Shown: positions 8,721 to 15,344 of the stretch, one piece after another
Layout of the letters: each line of letters begins with the position of its first letter
How positions within the stretch are numbered: position 1 is the stretch's first letter
From: Marinomonas aquimarina
GTDB taxonomy: Bacteria > Pseudomonadota > Gammaproteobacteria > Pseudomonadales > Marinomonadaceae
Length of the DNA: 64,000 bases
Direction: 5' to 3'
Assembly (NCBI RefSeq): GCF_900089755.1
Contig: NZ_FLOC01000007.1
Location: 1 to 64,000, forward strand
The notes under the pieces: model-generated
Databases searched by the model: none
The model's input: only the letters and a program-made list of their open reading frames with translations
What the model was told of the DNA's origin: nothing
Program-made: the position numbers and the translations under genes

Positions 8721-9499
8721 GTACACGATTAGCAGAGCTGCAAGATATTGGCATTCGTTTTGGTGATCGTCAGTTGTTAAGCAACATTAACGTCACCCTA
8801 CACCAAGGGGAAATCGTGACCCTGATTGGCCCCAATGGCAGTGGTAAAAGTACTCTGATTCGTACTTTGCTGGGCCTGCAGGAGCCCACATCGGGACAGG
8901 TAATTCGTCACAGTACCTTGCGCATTGGCTATATGCCGCAGAAGCTGCACATCGATCCGACATTGCCGTTGACGGTGAAACACTTCTTGGGATTGGTGCG
9001 AGGTGTCAACAAGAAAGACATCCGTCCCACCCTGAACAAGGTCGGCATTCCTCATTTGGAAAACTCCCAAGTGCATGTACTGTCTGGTGGTGAAACACAG
9101 CGCTTGTTATTAGCTCGCGCGTTGTTAAATCGTCCGAACTTATTAGTGCTAGATGAGCCCGTTCAGGGGGTTGATGTCAGCGGTCAGGTGGAACTGTATA
9201 ACCTGATTGAAGTGATTCGTAATGAGTTAAATTGCGGCGTGTTGATGATCTCCCACGATCTGCACCTAGTGATGGCGCAAACCGATACCGTGGTGTGCAT
9301 CAACCAGCATGTGTGCTGCTCTGGGTCCCCACAACACGTCAAAGACCATCCGGCCTATCAGGCTCTGTTTGGTATTCCTGGCGCCGATACTTCCTTAGCG
9401 ATTTATTCGCACCAGCATGATCATGTCCATGATGACAGTGGTGAGGTGGTCGAAGAAGGCCATGTGCACGGTCCGAACTGCAATCATCACGCCCATTAA
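8717..9499 (+). CDS. znuC: zinc ABC transporter ATP-binding protein
   Basis: The cytoplasmic ATPase of the ZnuABC high-affinity zinc importer, 260 residues. Walker A is GPNGSGKST (about 38-46), the ABC signature [15 protein letters not shown] begins near 121, and Walker B is LLVLDEP (about 142-148) with the switch His in MISHDLH. The C-terminal 30 residues (HQHDHVHDD...[12 protein letters not shown]) are a His-rich tail common in ZnuC and likely to bind zinc. It overlaps zur by four bases (ATGA) and is followed by znuB after 17 bp. Confidence 0.95.
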   Translation: MSTRLAELQDIGIRFGDRQLLSNINVTLHQGEIVTLIGPNGSGKSTLIRTLLGLQEPTSGQVIRHSTLRIGYMPQKLHIDPTLPLTVKHFLGLVRGVNKKDIRPTLNKVGIPHLENSQVHVLSGGETQRLLLARALLNRPNLLVLDEPVQGVDVSGQVELYNLIEVIRNELNCGVLMISHDLHLVMAQTDTVVCINQHVCCSGSPQHVKDHPAYQALFGIPGADTSLAIYSHQHDHVHDDSGEVVEEGHVHGPNCNHHAH

Positions 9500-9516
9500 T
9501 CCGGAGAAACCAGAAC

Positions 9517-10311
9517 ATGTTAGAACTGTTAATGCGCGCGCTGATTGGCGGCCTAGGCGTGGCCGCTGTGGCGGGACCGTTAGGGGCGTTTGTGGTATGG
9601 CGTCGTATGGCCTACTTTGGTGATACCCTGGCGCACTCGGCGCTACTGGGTGTGGCGTTGGGTTTTTTATTGGACATTAACCTGAATCTTGCCATTGTCG
9701 TGCTGTGTGTTGGCCTCGCTTTGGTGTTGGTGACGTTGCAGAAAAAGCAGATCATCGCTACGGATACCTTGCTCGGGATCTTGGCGCACTCGTCACTGTC
9801 ATTGGGCTTGGTGGCGGTGAGCTTTTTGGACAATGTGCGCATCGATTTGATGGCGTATTTGTTTGGTGATCTGCTGGCGATTAGCCAAACCGATTTGTAT
9901 TGGATTTACGGCGGCGGCCTGGCTGTGATGGCATTGCTGGTGGCGTTCTGGCGCCCTTTGCTGGCGCTCACAGTAAACGAAGAGTTGGCCAAGGTCGAAG
10001 GCTATCCGGTAGAAACCATTCGTCTACTGCTGATGCTGTTGGTCGCTGTAGTGATCGCGGTGGCAATGAAAATCGTTGGCGTGCTGCTGATTACTTCCTT
10101 GATGATTATCCCTGCGGCGACTTCCCGTAAGTTGTCGCAAACGCCGGTGCAGATGGCTTCCATTGCCGGCGTATTAGGTTGTTTGTCTGTCTGTGGCGGT
10201 CTGTGGGCGTCCTACCACTGGGATACCCCCACTGGCCCAAGTGTGGTGGTGTGTGCGGCGTTTTTGTTCTTGCTTGCCTACACCTTACCCACTCGTAAAA
10301 TGGCAGCCTAA
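9517..10311 (+). CDS. znuB: zinc ABC transporter permease
   Basis: The membrane permease of the zinc importer, 264 residues with about eight transmembrane helices, normal for ABC-3 family permeases. The helix with FVVWRRMAYFGDTLAHSALLGVALG near the N-terminus and the EELAKVEGYPVETIRLLLMLLVA segment, which contacts the ATPase, are characteristic. It is the last gene of the Zur operon, with a terminator directly after it. The periplasmic binding protein ZnuA that should deliver zinc to it is not in this window, although Pseudomonas-type genomes keep znuA next to zur. Confidence 0.94.
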   Translation: MLELLMRALIGGLGVAAVAGPLGAFVVWRRMAYFGDTLAHSALLGVALGFLLDINLNLAIVVLCVGLALVLVTLQKKQIIATDTLLGILAHSSLSLGLVAVSFLDNVRIDLMAYLFGDLLAISQTDLYWIYGGGLAVMALLVAFWRPLLALTVNEELAKVEGYPVETIRLLLMLLVAVVIAVAMKIVGVLLITSLMIIPAATSRKLSQTPVQMASIAGVLGCLSVCGGLWASYHWDTPTGPSVVVCAAFLFLLAYTLPTRKMAA

Positions 10312-10334
10312 CGCCTTCGCCAGCCAATTGATTA

Positions 10335-10377
10335 TAAAAAAGCGCTGTTTTCTCACGAAGACAGCGCTTTTTTTATG
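10335..10377. terminator. bidirectional terminator between znuB and the buf operon
   Basis: Stem AAAAGCGCTGT paired with ACAGCGCTTTT, with an A-run on the left and a T-run on the right, so it can end transcripts from both the zinc operon (+) and the convergent buf operon (-). Confidence 0.85.
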
Positions 10378-10393
10378 CCGCAGAGCGGCTCGG

Positions 10394-10867
10394 CTAATAA
10401 GGTCGAGTGATTAATGCGTCCAACGAGAATTTACCGCCACCACTCTTTATCAGCAGTAGTGCTAGAGCTGCCCAAGTGGCATGCAGTGCATAGGCCTCTG
10501 GGTAAACAAAGGTTTGAATGACCAGTGTCATCAGCAAAACACCGGCCGCACCAAGGCGCGTGAAAATGCCAAACAGTAACATAAGTGGCAATAAGTGCTC
10601 AGCAAAGGTTGCCATATAGGCCGCCATTTCTGGGGGAATGATGGGCAGTGCATACTCGTGTTCAAACAAGTAAAAGGTGCTCTCTTTGATGCTTGGCCAA
10701 CCGACCTCAAACAAGCCGGCAAAGGGGTTGAGGGCAAGGCCTTCGATTTTGGTTTGGCCTGAGAGCCAAAACACGGCCGCTAACGCAAAGCGTGCCATAA
10801 ACAAGACCAAGGACTCGGGAATGTCTCGACACATTTGTCCGGTAGTACGGTTTGGCAAGATCAACAT
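10394..10867 (-). CDS. DoxX family membrane protein of the buf/gig operon
   Basis: A 157-residue inner-membrane DoxX-type protein with four hydrophobic segments, including LVLFMARFALAAVFWLSGQTKI at the start. It is the last gene of an operon whose order (DUF2282, DUF692, DUF2063, DoxX) is that of bufferin clusters and of the gigPABT operon of Cupriavidus, where the DoxX gene is the fourth member (gigT; bufD in some naming). Its role there is unsettled; redox or membrane export support is possible. The start at 10867 has AGGAGG five bases before the ATG. It follows the DUF2063 gene by 9 bp. Confidence 0.85.
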   Translation of the reverse strand: MLILPNRTTGQMCRDIPESLVLFMARFALAAVFWLSGQTKIEGLALNPFAGLFEVGWPSIKESTFYLFEHEYALPIIPPEMAAYMATFAEHLLPLMLLFGIFTRLGAAGVLLMTLVIQTFVYPEAYALHATWAALALLLIKSGGGKFSLDALITRPY

Positions 10868-10876
10868 AGTCACCTC

Positions 10877-11635
10877 CTAGGATTCTTGAATGTCATGAAA
10901 GACTTGCCATGTCATCAGTCGTGCTAAGGTTTGCCCGAGCTCAAAGTCTGCCTGATCGGGTAACGCTTGACTCAAACTTGGGTCGCTTTGTAGGGCACTT
11001 AAAAAGTCGAACTCGGCGGCGCTGATCAAGTACATGCGGCCATATAAGCCCGCCTTGGCGAGTAGCAAATATTCGTTTTGAGCGATGTCGAGTTGGTTAA
11101 GATTGGGCGTCTCAGATTGGTGGGCAAGGTATAAGGAGCCGACCGCAAAGGGCACGCTGAGCAACTCACATTGTGGGTCTAGATGAAGCCTGAGTGCCTC
11201 TGGATTTTGCACTTGGCTTAAGCGCTGCTGGGCAGCCTCTAAACTCAATGTGGGGACTTCTGCTGCATGGGTGAGTTGCAGCAAACGGTACTCGACATCG
11301 CACAAGCAAGGTAAGTATAGCAGTGATTGGGCAGGGAAGAAGTTTTGTACAAATTCACTGAACTGATCGCCATAACCACTTAAGATCGGCGAAGTTGGGG
11401 GGTGGCGCTCGATGTATTGCCGTGCCATAGCATTGAAAAATGCTTCCCCGACCACCTGCTTACAGACAGGGAAGACTTCCCCTAATGCATCCATTAGGGA
11501 CACAAAGACATTATTGCGGTAGACATTGAGACGTTGATTACATTCGCGCATATTGTCACCGCGAATGTCTTGTAGCAGGCTGTCGCGTGCCTCTGGGGTA
11601 GAGGAAAACAGGGCTTGGTTAAATTGTCTTTGCAT
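10877..11635 (-). CDS. bufC: DUF2063 partner protein of the DUF692 enzyme (BufC/GigB-like)
   Basis: A 252-residue soluble protein whose N-terminal half (QRQFNQALFSSTPEARDSLL, then RLNVYRNNVFVSLMDALGEVFPVCKQVVGEAFF, then YGDQFSEFVQ) is a clear DUF2063 domain (once annotated as putative DNA-binding). In characterised MNIO pathways this protein partners the DUF692 enzyme and presents the precursor peptide. A 31-codon in-frame extension exists upstream, but the start at 11635 gives the family N-terminus. It overlaps the DUF692 gene by 17 bases, which suggests coupled translation. Confidence 0.9.
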   Translation of the reverse strand: MQRQFNQALFSSTPEARDSLLQDIRGDNMRECNQRLNVYRNNVFVSLMDALGEVFPVCKQVVGEAFFNAMARQYIERHPPTSPILSGYGDQFSEFVQNFFPAQSLLYLPCLCDVEYRLLQLTHAAEVPTLSLEAAQQRLSQVQNPEALRLHLDPQCELLSVPFAVGSLYLAHQSETPNLNQLDIAQNEYLLLAKAGLYGRMYLISAAEFDFLSALQSDPSLSQALPDQADFELGQTLARLMTWQVFHDIQES

Positions 11636-12515
11636 CGGCTTCTTCCTTTGCCAAACGTCGTATCTGATTGGCCTGCTCCGCTTCTTGCAGCAAGACAGAT
11701 AGAGCAGGGAAATTGCCATCGCGCTCAATCAAGGTGGGGCAATCGCCAATCAGCTGCAGTACGTGTTGATAGAGTTGCCAAACTTCGTGCGCCACCGCCT
11801 GATCGTGGGAGTCAATCTTGAGGGCGGGTTGGGCATTTTCATCTAAGCTGTAGCCAGCCAGATGAATTTGTCCCACTGCGTGCATCGGAAACTGATGTAG
11901 GTATTCCGCGGCACTGCGTTGATGATTGAAACAAGACACTTCAACGTTATTTACATCCAGTAATAAACCACACCCTGTGCGCTTGACTAACTCGGCGATA
12001 AACTCGGTTTCACTGATGGCGCTGGAGTTGAACTCGAAGTAGGTGGATGGGTTCTCGATGAGGATTTTTCGCTGCAAACGATTCTGCACCTGATCCACAT
12101 GTTCGCATAACAAGGCTAAACGTTGCTCTGTATAGGGCACGGGCAACAGGTCGTTAAGAAAGGTTTGCTGGTGGGTCGACCAAGCGAGGTGCTCGGAAAA
12201 TACCTTGGGCTGTACCCGCTCTACTAACTGGGCGACGTGCTCTAGATGCTCTGCATCTAAGCTGCCTTCACCGCCGAGAGACAAACCAACCCCATGCACC
12301 GTGATATCGTATTGTTCGCACACACGATCTAAGTAGTAGGGCGCAGGACCACCAGCACTGAGATAATTTTCCGCATGGATTTCAAAAAAGCCCACGTCCG
12401 GTTGCTCGCGCAAGATTTGCTCGTAGTAGCTGGGCTTTAGGCTGATGCCGGTGCGTTGAGCAAAGCCCGAGGATAGATGACTATCCTCGGTTTGCTGGTT
12501 CAAGTAGGTATCCAT
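11619..12515 (-). CDS. bufB: DUF692 multinuclear non-heme iron enzyme (BufB/GigA-like)
   Basis: A 298-residue TIM-barrel enzyme of the DUF692/MNIO family, related to MbnB of methanobactin synthesis. Family members use two or three iron ions to modify Cys residues of ribosomal peptides. Metal-ligand motifs are all present in order: FFEIHAENYL, HGVGLSLGGEG, VFSEHLAW, ILIENPSTYFEF, LLLDVNNVEVS, GQIHLAGYS, DSHDQAV and LIERDGNFP. The natural substrate is presumably the DUF2282 precursor encoded 10 bp upstream. The start at 12515 matches the family; a 54-codon in-frame extension would run back into the precursor gene. No key residue is missing. Confidence 0.93.
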   Translation of the reverse strand: MDTYLNQQTEDSHLSSGFAQRTGISLKPSYYEQILREQPDVGFFEIHAENYLSAGGPAPYYLDRVCEQYDITVHGVGLSLGGEGSLDAEHLEHVAQLVERVQPKVFSEHLAWSTHQQTFLNDLLPVPYTEQRLALLCEHVDQVQNRLQRKILIENPSTYFEFNSSAISETEFIAELVKRTGCGLLLDVNNVEVSCFNHQRSAAEYLHQFPMHAVGQIHLAGYSLDENAQPALKIDSHDQAVAHEVWQLYQHVLQLIGDCPTLIERDGNFPALSVLLQEAEQANQIRRLAKEEADAKTI

Positions 12516-12525
12516 AAGGAACCCC

Positions 12526-12801
12526 TTAGAAGGCTTCCAGTTTACCGTGACCAGTAGGCGATGTTGGCGATTCCATGTCCATACAAGTGCCGGCTGGGAC
12601 AAGCTTCCAAGCATTGCTTTGGTAATCCACGGTTGAGGTACCAGCGCACGACGTGCCTGGGCCAGCCGCACAGTCATTTTGACCGGCTAGGGCAACGCCG
12701 TAGCATTTTTCTTTGTCCGCTGCTTGAGCGGGAACCGCGACGGCTGACAGGGCGACGGCTGTACCAAGAGCTAGGGCTAGGGATGTGTTTTTAGTAGACA
12801 T
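12526..12801 (-). CDS. bufA1: DUF2282 precursor peptide (bufferin-type RiPP)
   Basis: A 91-residue precursor of the DUF2282 family. A Sec-type signal peptide ends near residue 27 (AQA-AD), unusual for a RiPP but typical of bufferins. The core has four Cys (33, 44, 52 and 73) in the family spacing: [19 protein letters not shown], then [12 protein letters not shown], then GTCMD. In studied members the modified Cys residues bind copper, and the product acts in the periplasm. It is the first gene of the operon; GGAGG lies nine bases before the ATG. An ECF-type promoter (12846-12872) precedes it. Confidence 0.9.
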   Translation of the reverse strand: MSTKNTSLALALGTAVALSAVAVPAQAADKEKCYGVALAGQNDCAAGPGTSCAGTSTVDYQSNAWKLVPAGTCMDMESPTSPTGHGKLEAF

Positions 12802-12845
12802 GACTTGGATCCTCCAAAGGAACATTTTGTTAATGACTCTCTTTG

Positions 12846-12872
12846 GACGGAGTAGGGTTGCGCTTTCTTACA
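12846..12872 (-). promoter_or_regulatory. ECF-type promoter of the buf operon
   Basis: On the minus strand, TGTAAGAAA (12872-12864), 13 bases, then CCGTC (12850-12846). CGTC in the -10 element is typical of ECF sigma promoters. The same two elements with the same 13-base spacing precede the sigma factor gene (14147-14121), so the nearby sigma factor is the likely reader. The elements lie 45-71 bases before the precursor start codon. Confidence 0.75.
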
Positions 12873-13054
12873 CGGGGGGGGCGAAAAACTTGAAAAAATT
12901 GCGCGCAGAAAAATTAGGTTAAATATGGCGCTTTCATGATCTGTGTATTAAGTTTTTATGACAATGCGCCATTTTGGGTATCCTTCCCGATTTAAGGGGC
13001 GTATTGTAAATGGCTCAACTTATTGAAAACACTTAAAAATAGGAGACTATGGAT

Positions 13055-13192
13055 ATGTCTAAAAAAGAAGTGAAAGCGATCAAATCTGAAATCAAAGCAC
13101 GCAAAGAAAAAGTCGCGAAGCAGAAAGCTAAGATTTCTAAGTTGAAGAAGTCACTGAAGAAAACGTCTGATAAGAAAGCTTCTAAGAAGTAA
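13055..13192 (+). CDS. 45-residue lysine-rich helical peptide
   Basis: A short gene encoding a 45-residue, highly basic protein: it starts MSKKEVKAIKSEIKARKEK and about two fifths of residues are Lys, with no Pro, Gly, Trp or Cys, so it should be a single charged helix or coiled coil. AGGAG lies nine bases before the ATG at 13055 (an in-frame ATG at 13049 has only three). It is alone on the plus strand between the buf operon and the sigma/anti-sigma pair. Lys-rich small proteins may bind nucleic acid or ribosomes; I do not recognise a family. Codon structure and the strong ribosome binding site argue that it is real. Confidence 0.6.
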   Translation: MSKKEVKAIKSEIKARKEKVAKQKAKISKLKKSLKKTSDKKASKK

Positions 13193-13218
13193 TCTCTGCG
13201 TTAGCAAGCATTCTAGTA

Positions 13219-13239
13219 GCGGAGCCCATAAGGCTCCGC
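13219..13239. terminator. hairpin after the lysine-rich peptide gene
   Basis: Stem GCGGAGCC, loop CATAA, stem GGCTCCGC. It lies 27 bases after the stop of the small gene and just before the 3' end of the anti-sigma gene on the other strand. No T-run follows on either strand, so termination would be weak or factor-dependent. Confidence 0.45.
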
Positions 13240-13252
13240 CGCACATTTCCCT

Positions 13253-13447
13253 TCACTTATTCTGTTCTTGGTCAGCTTGCTTCACATAGCGCTGGCAAAT
13301 CTCTCTAAGACTCAGCATCTGCTTACCAAACTGACGACACGCTGGGCACATGGCGGTATGCACGCCTAAGTTAATCTTTTCCTTGTTCGATAGCGGACGA
13401 TCCATCTTTTCTGACAAAAGTTGCGTGGCTTCGGTACATTTCATCAT
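13253..13447 (-). CDS. zinc-finger anti-sigma factor
   Basis: A 64-residue protein with the ZAS zinc-finger pattern HTAMCPACRQF (H-x3-C-x2-C) found in anti-sigma factors that hold ECF sigma factors inactive. It has no membrane segment, so it should be cytoplasmic. Its ATG overlaps the sigma factor stop (ATGA), giving coupled synthesis of equal amounts. The reactive Cys pair makes redox or metal sensing plausible, which fits control of a metal-related operon next door; this is inference. Confidence 0.82.
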   Translation of the reverse strand: MMKCTEATQLLSEKMDRPLSNKEKINLGVHTAMCPACRQFGKQMLSLREICQRYVKQADQEQNK

Positions 13448-14070
13448 GTGGTTTTCTCCCCTTGAAACCAGTTATCTTCAAGGCATTCGCGCAAGCGCAA
13501 GCGGGCACGAAACAGGGTGGTGTTGAGATTGCTGACGCTGACTTCTTCGTTGTCACAGATCTCATTGGTGTCCAGTTCTAGGAATTCTCGCATCATAAAC
13601 AGGCGACTGTATTTGGCGGGTAAAGCGTCTAGGCAGACATCAAAGGTACGCCAGAACTGCTGACTTTCAATGCCGTGGTCGGGTTCGTCCCACTTTTGTG
13701 GGCGCTGCTCTTTTTGCCAGTGGCCTTTTTCGCTGAATAACTCTTCTAGTAGTGCTTCGTCGTTACGGCCAGCTCCTTCCTCGAGTAGATTGGCGCTGGT
13801 ATAACGCTTTTCCTTACGCAGAATATCAATCAGTTTGTTTTTTAGGATGGCAAACACCCAAGTTTTTAGGGCAGCTTGGCGATTGAAGCGCTCAATGTTT
13901 TGGTAAGCCGATAACATGGCCTCTTGTACCGCGTCTTCGGCGATGGTTTCGTTGCGCACCTGTAGGATGGCGAACTTAAGCATTTGCCGACGGAGCTCTT
14001 CCATAAACACATTGTCGTGAAACATCTGTCCTGATGCGTCGTCGCTGGAGCGAGATAAGGCTTGTGTCAT
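13444..14070 (-). CDS. ECF-family RNA polymerase sigma factor
   Basis: A 208-residue ECF sigma factor. Region 2 is seen in ILQVRNETIAEDAVQEAMLSAYQNIERF and KTWVFAILKNKLIDILRK; region 4 is LDALPAKYSRLFMMREFLELDTNEIC followed by the recognition helix VSVSNLNTTLFRARLRLRECL. The linker between them (about residues 85-135) is longer than in most ECF factors. It is cotranscribed with a zinc-finger anti-sigma. Its promoter contains the same -35/-10 pair as the buf operon, so it probably activates itself and the buf operon. ECF control of DUF2282/DUF692 clusters is known in other bacteria. Confidence 0.92.
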   Translation of the reverse strand: MTQALSRSSDDASGQMFHDNVFMEELRRQMLKFAILQVRNETIAEDAVQEAMLSAYQNIERFNRQAALKTWVFAILKNKLIDILRKEKRYTSANLLEEGAGRNDEALLEELFSEKGHWQKEQRPQKWDEPDHGIESQQFWRTFDVCLDALPAKYSRLFMMREFLELDTNEICDNEEVSVSNLNTTLFRARLRLRECLEDNWFQGEKTT

Positions 14071-14120
14071 ATTAAATCTCGGCTTGTCGAAAAAGGGTTA
14101 ACTAGCAATGTAGCCAACTA

Positions 14121-14147
14121 GACGGAACAAGCCGAGGTTTTCTTACA
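14121..14147 (-). promoter_or_regulatory. ECF-type promoter of the sigma factor gene
   Basis: On the minus strand, TGTAAGAAA (14147-14139), 13 bases, then CCGTC (14125-14121), 51-77 bases before the sigma factor ATG. The elements and spacing are identical to those ahead of the DUF2282 gene, while the spacer sequence differs, which points to a shared functional promoter and autoregulation. Confidence 0.75.
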
Positions 14148-14174
14148 CTTCTTTGCAGAAAAAGTGGCAAAGAG

Positions 14175-14627
14175 TTAGTGATTGAGGGTCTGTAGCACCG
14201 CGCTGACACGGTCTTTGTTATAAGGCGGTAGCAGCGAGCCTGCGAAGCGGCCCTCTTTATTGAGCAGCAAGACATGACCTTGGTGAGCGGCATAGTTCTC
14301 AGCACTGGTCACTTGCAGCAAATCTTGGTATACCGCTTGGCTAGGGGGTACCACATGAATGCCGGCCGCAGTTTGTTGCACCATTTGGCCTTGGCAGACC
14401 GCATCACAGAGACTGGGCTGCAGACGGATGGCATGCCATTGGCCTTGTTCAAGGCGCTCAAGTGGTGGCACTTGGCGTGGGAATTCGATCAGCTGAATGC
14501 CGAGCTCGGCCTGCTGGGCGTCATCTAGGGCTGGGCCTGAGAAGTTTTTCTGGTACGACTGGGTCGCGACCCAGAACGCACCTGCAACCAAGGCTACGCC
14601 GATGAAAGGGGTGGTTAAGCGACTCAT
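14175..14627 (-). CDS. membrane-anchored Sco-like thioredoxin-fold protein
   Basis: A 150-residue protein with an N-terminal membrane anchor (residues about 6-22). A CxxxC pair at Cys74/Cys78 (LCDAVCQ) resembles the copper/redox motif of SCO1/SenC proteins, and the C-terminal GHVLLLNKEGRFAGSLLPPY reads like the last strands of a thioredoxin fold. It is shorter than most Sco proteins and I cannot confirm the conserved His. It could serve cytochrome oxidase copper-site assembly or general periplasmic thiol redox. It overlaps the stop of the carbonic anhydrase gene, so the two are cotranscribed. Confidence 0.65.
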   Translation of the reverse strand: MSRLTTPFIGVALVAGAFWVATQSYQKNFSGPALDDAQQAELGIQLIEFPRQVPPLERLEQGQWHAIRLQPSLCDAVCQGQMVQQTAAGIHVVPPSQAVYQDLLQVTSAENYAAHQGHVLLLNKEGRFAGSLLPPYNKDRVSAVLQTLNH

Positions 14628-15178
14628 TAGGCGTCTCCCGCAGCCTCTGCTTCAGCGAGGTATTCGTCTTTTAGTTTGACGTAATTAAGGCCGGCATACT
14701 GGAAGTATTCGATTTCTTTTTCACTCAAAGGACGCGCTTGTTTCACCGGTGAGCCCATGTACAGGTAGCCAGATTCTAAGCGTTTGCCTGGCGGTACCAA
14801 AGAGCCAGCGCCGATGATGACTTCGTCTTCAATCACCGCACCGTCTAAGATAGTAGTGCCCATGCCGACCAAGACTTTGTTACCGATCTTGCAGCCATGC
14901 AGCATCGCCATATGACCCACGGTGACGTCATCACCGATTTCTAAGGGGTGGCCTTCTGGCTTGTAAGTGCTGGCATGAGTAATGTGCAGACAAGAGTTGT
15001 CTTGGATGCTGGTGCGTTGGCCGATACGAATACGGTGCATATCACCACGAATGGCAACCAATGGCCAAACCGAACTGTCGTCACCGATTTCTACATCACC
15101 GATGATCACAGCGCTGTCGTCGGCCCAAACACGGGCGCCCAATTTTGGCGTATGGCCACGAAATGTCTTAATTGCCAT
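14627..15178 (-). CDS. gamma-class carbonic anhydrase family protein (YrdA-like)
   Basis: A 183-residue left-handed beta-helix protein of hexapeptide repeats (repeated I/V-G-D/N units such as AVIIGDVEIGDDSSV and VVIGAG-type steps). The three His ligands of the gamma carbonic anhydrase metal site are at His65, His89 and His94 (CLHITH and GHMAMLHGC). It matches the YrdA/PaaY group in length. Members are trimeric; many show little carbonic anhydrase activity when tested, so the true role is uncertain. It is divergent from prlC and cotranscribed with the Sco-like gene. Confidence 0.9.
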   Translation of the reverse strand: MAIKTFRGHTPKLGARVWADDSAVIIGDVEIGDDSSVWPLVAIRGDMHRIRIGQRTSIQDNSCLHITHASTYKPEGHPLEIGDDVTVGHMAMLHGCKIGNKVLVGMGTTILDGAVIEDEVIIGAGSLVPPGKRLESGYLYMGSPVKQARPLSEKEIEYFQYAGLNYVKLKDEYLAEAEAAGDA

Positions 15179-15344
15179 TGTCTCTTCCTTAGCACATACA
15201 GTGCAGTATTAATGAAAGCTATGGACGTGATCGGCGTTTGCCCATTGAAAAAGCGCCAAGACCACATATCTTATAGGTCAGAACTAAACCTATTTCTGCA
15301 AGGGTGCCGTTGCATCCTGCAAACGCCAAAAAGGATATCACGAT

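Noticed and set aside
10394-14070. A new, undescribed metallophore system
   Set aside because: The gene set DUF2282-DUF692-DUF2063-DoxX is that of the known bufferin/gig operons; only the promoter circuit and inducing signal are open here.
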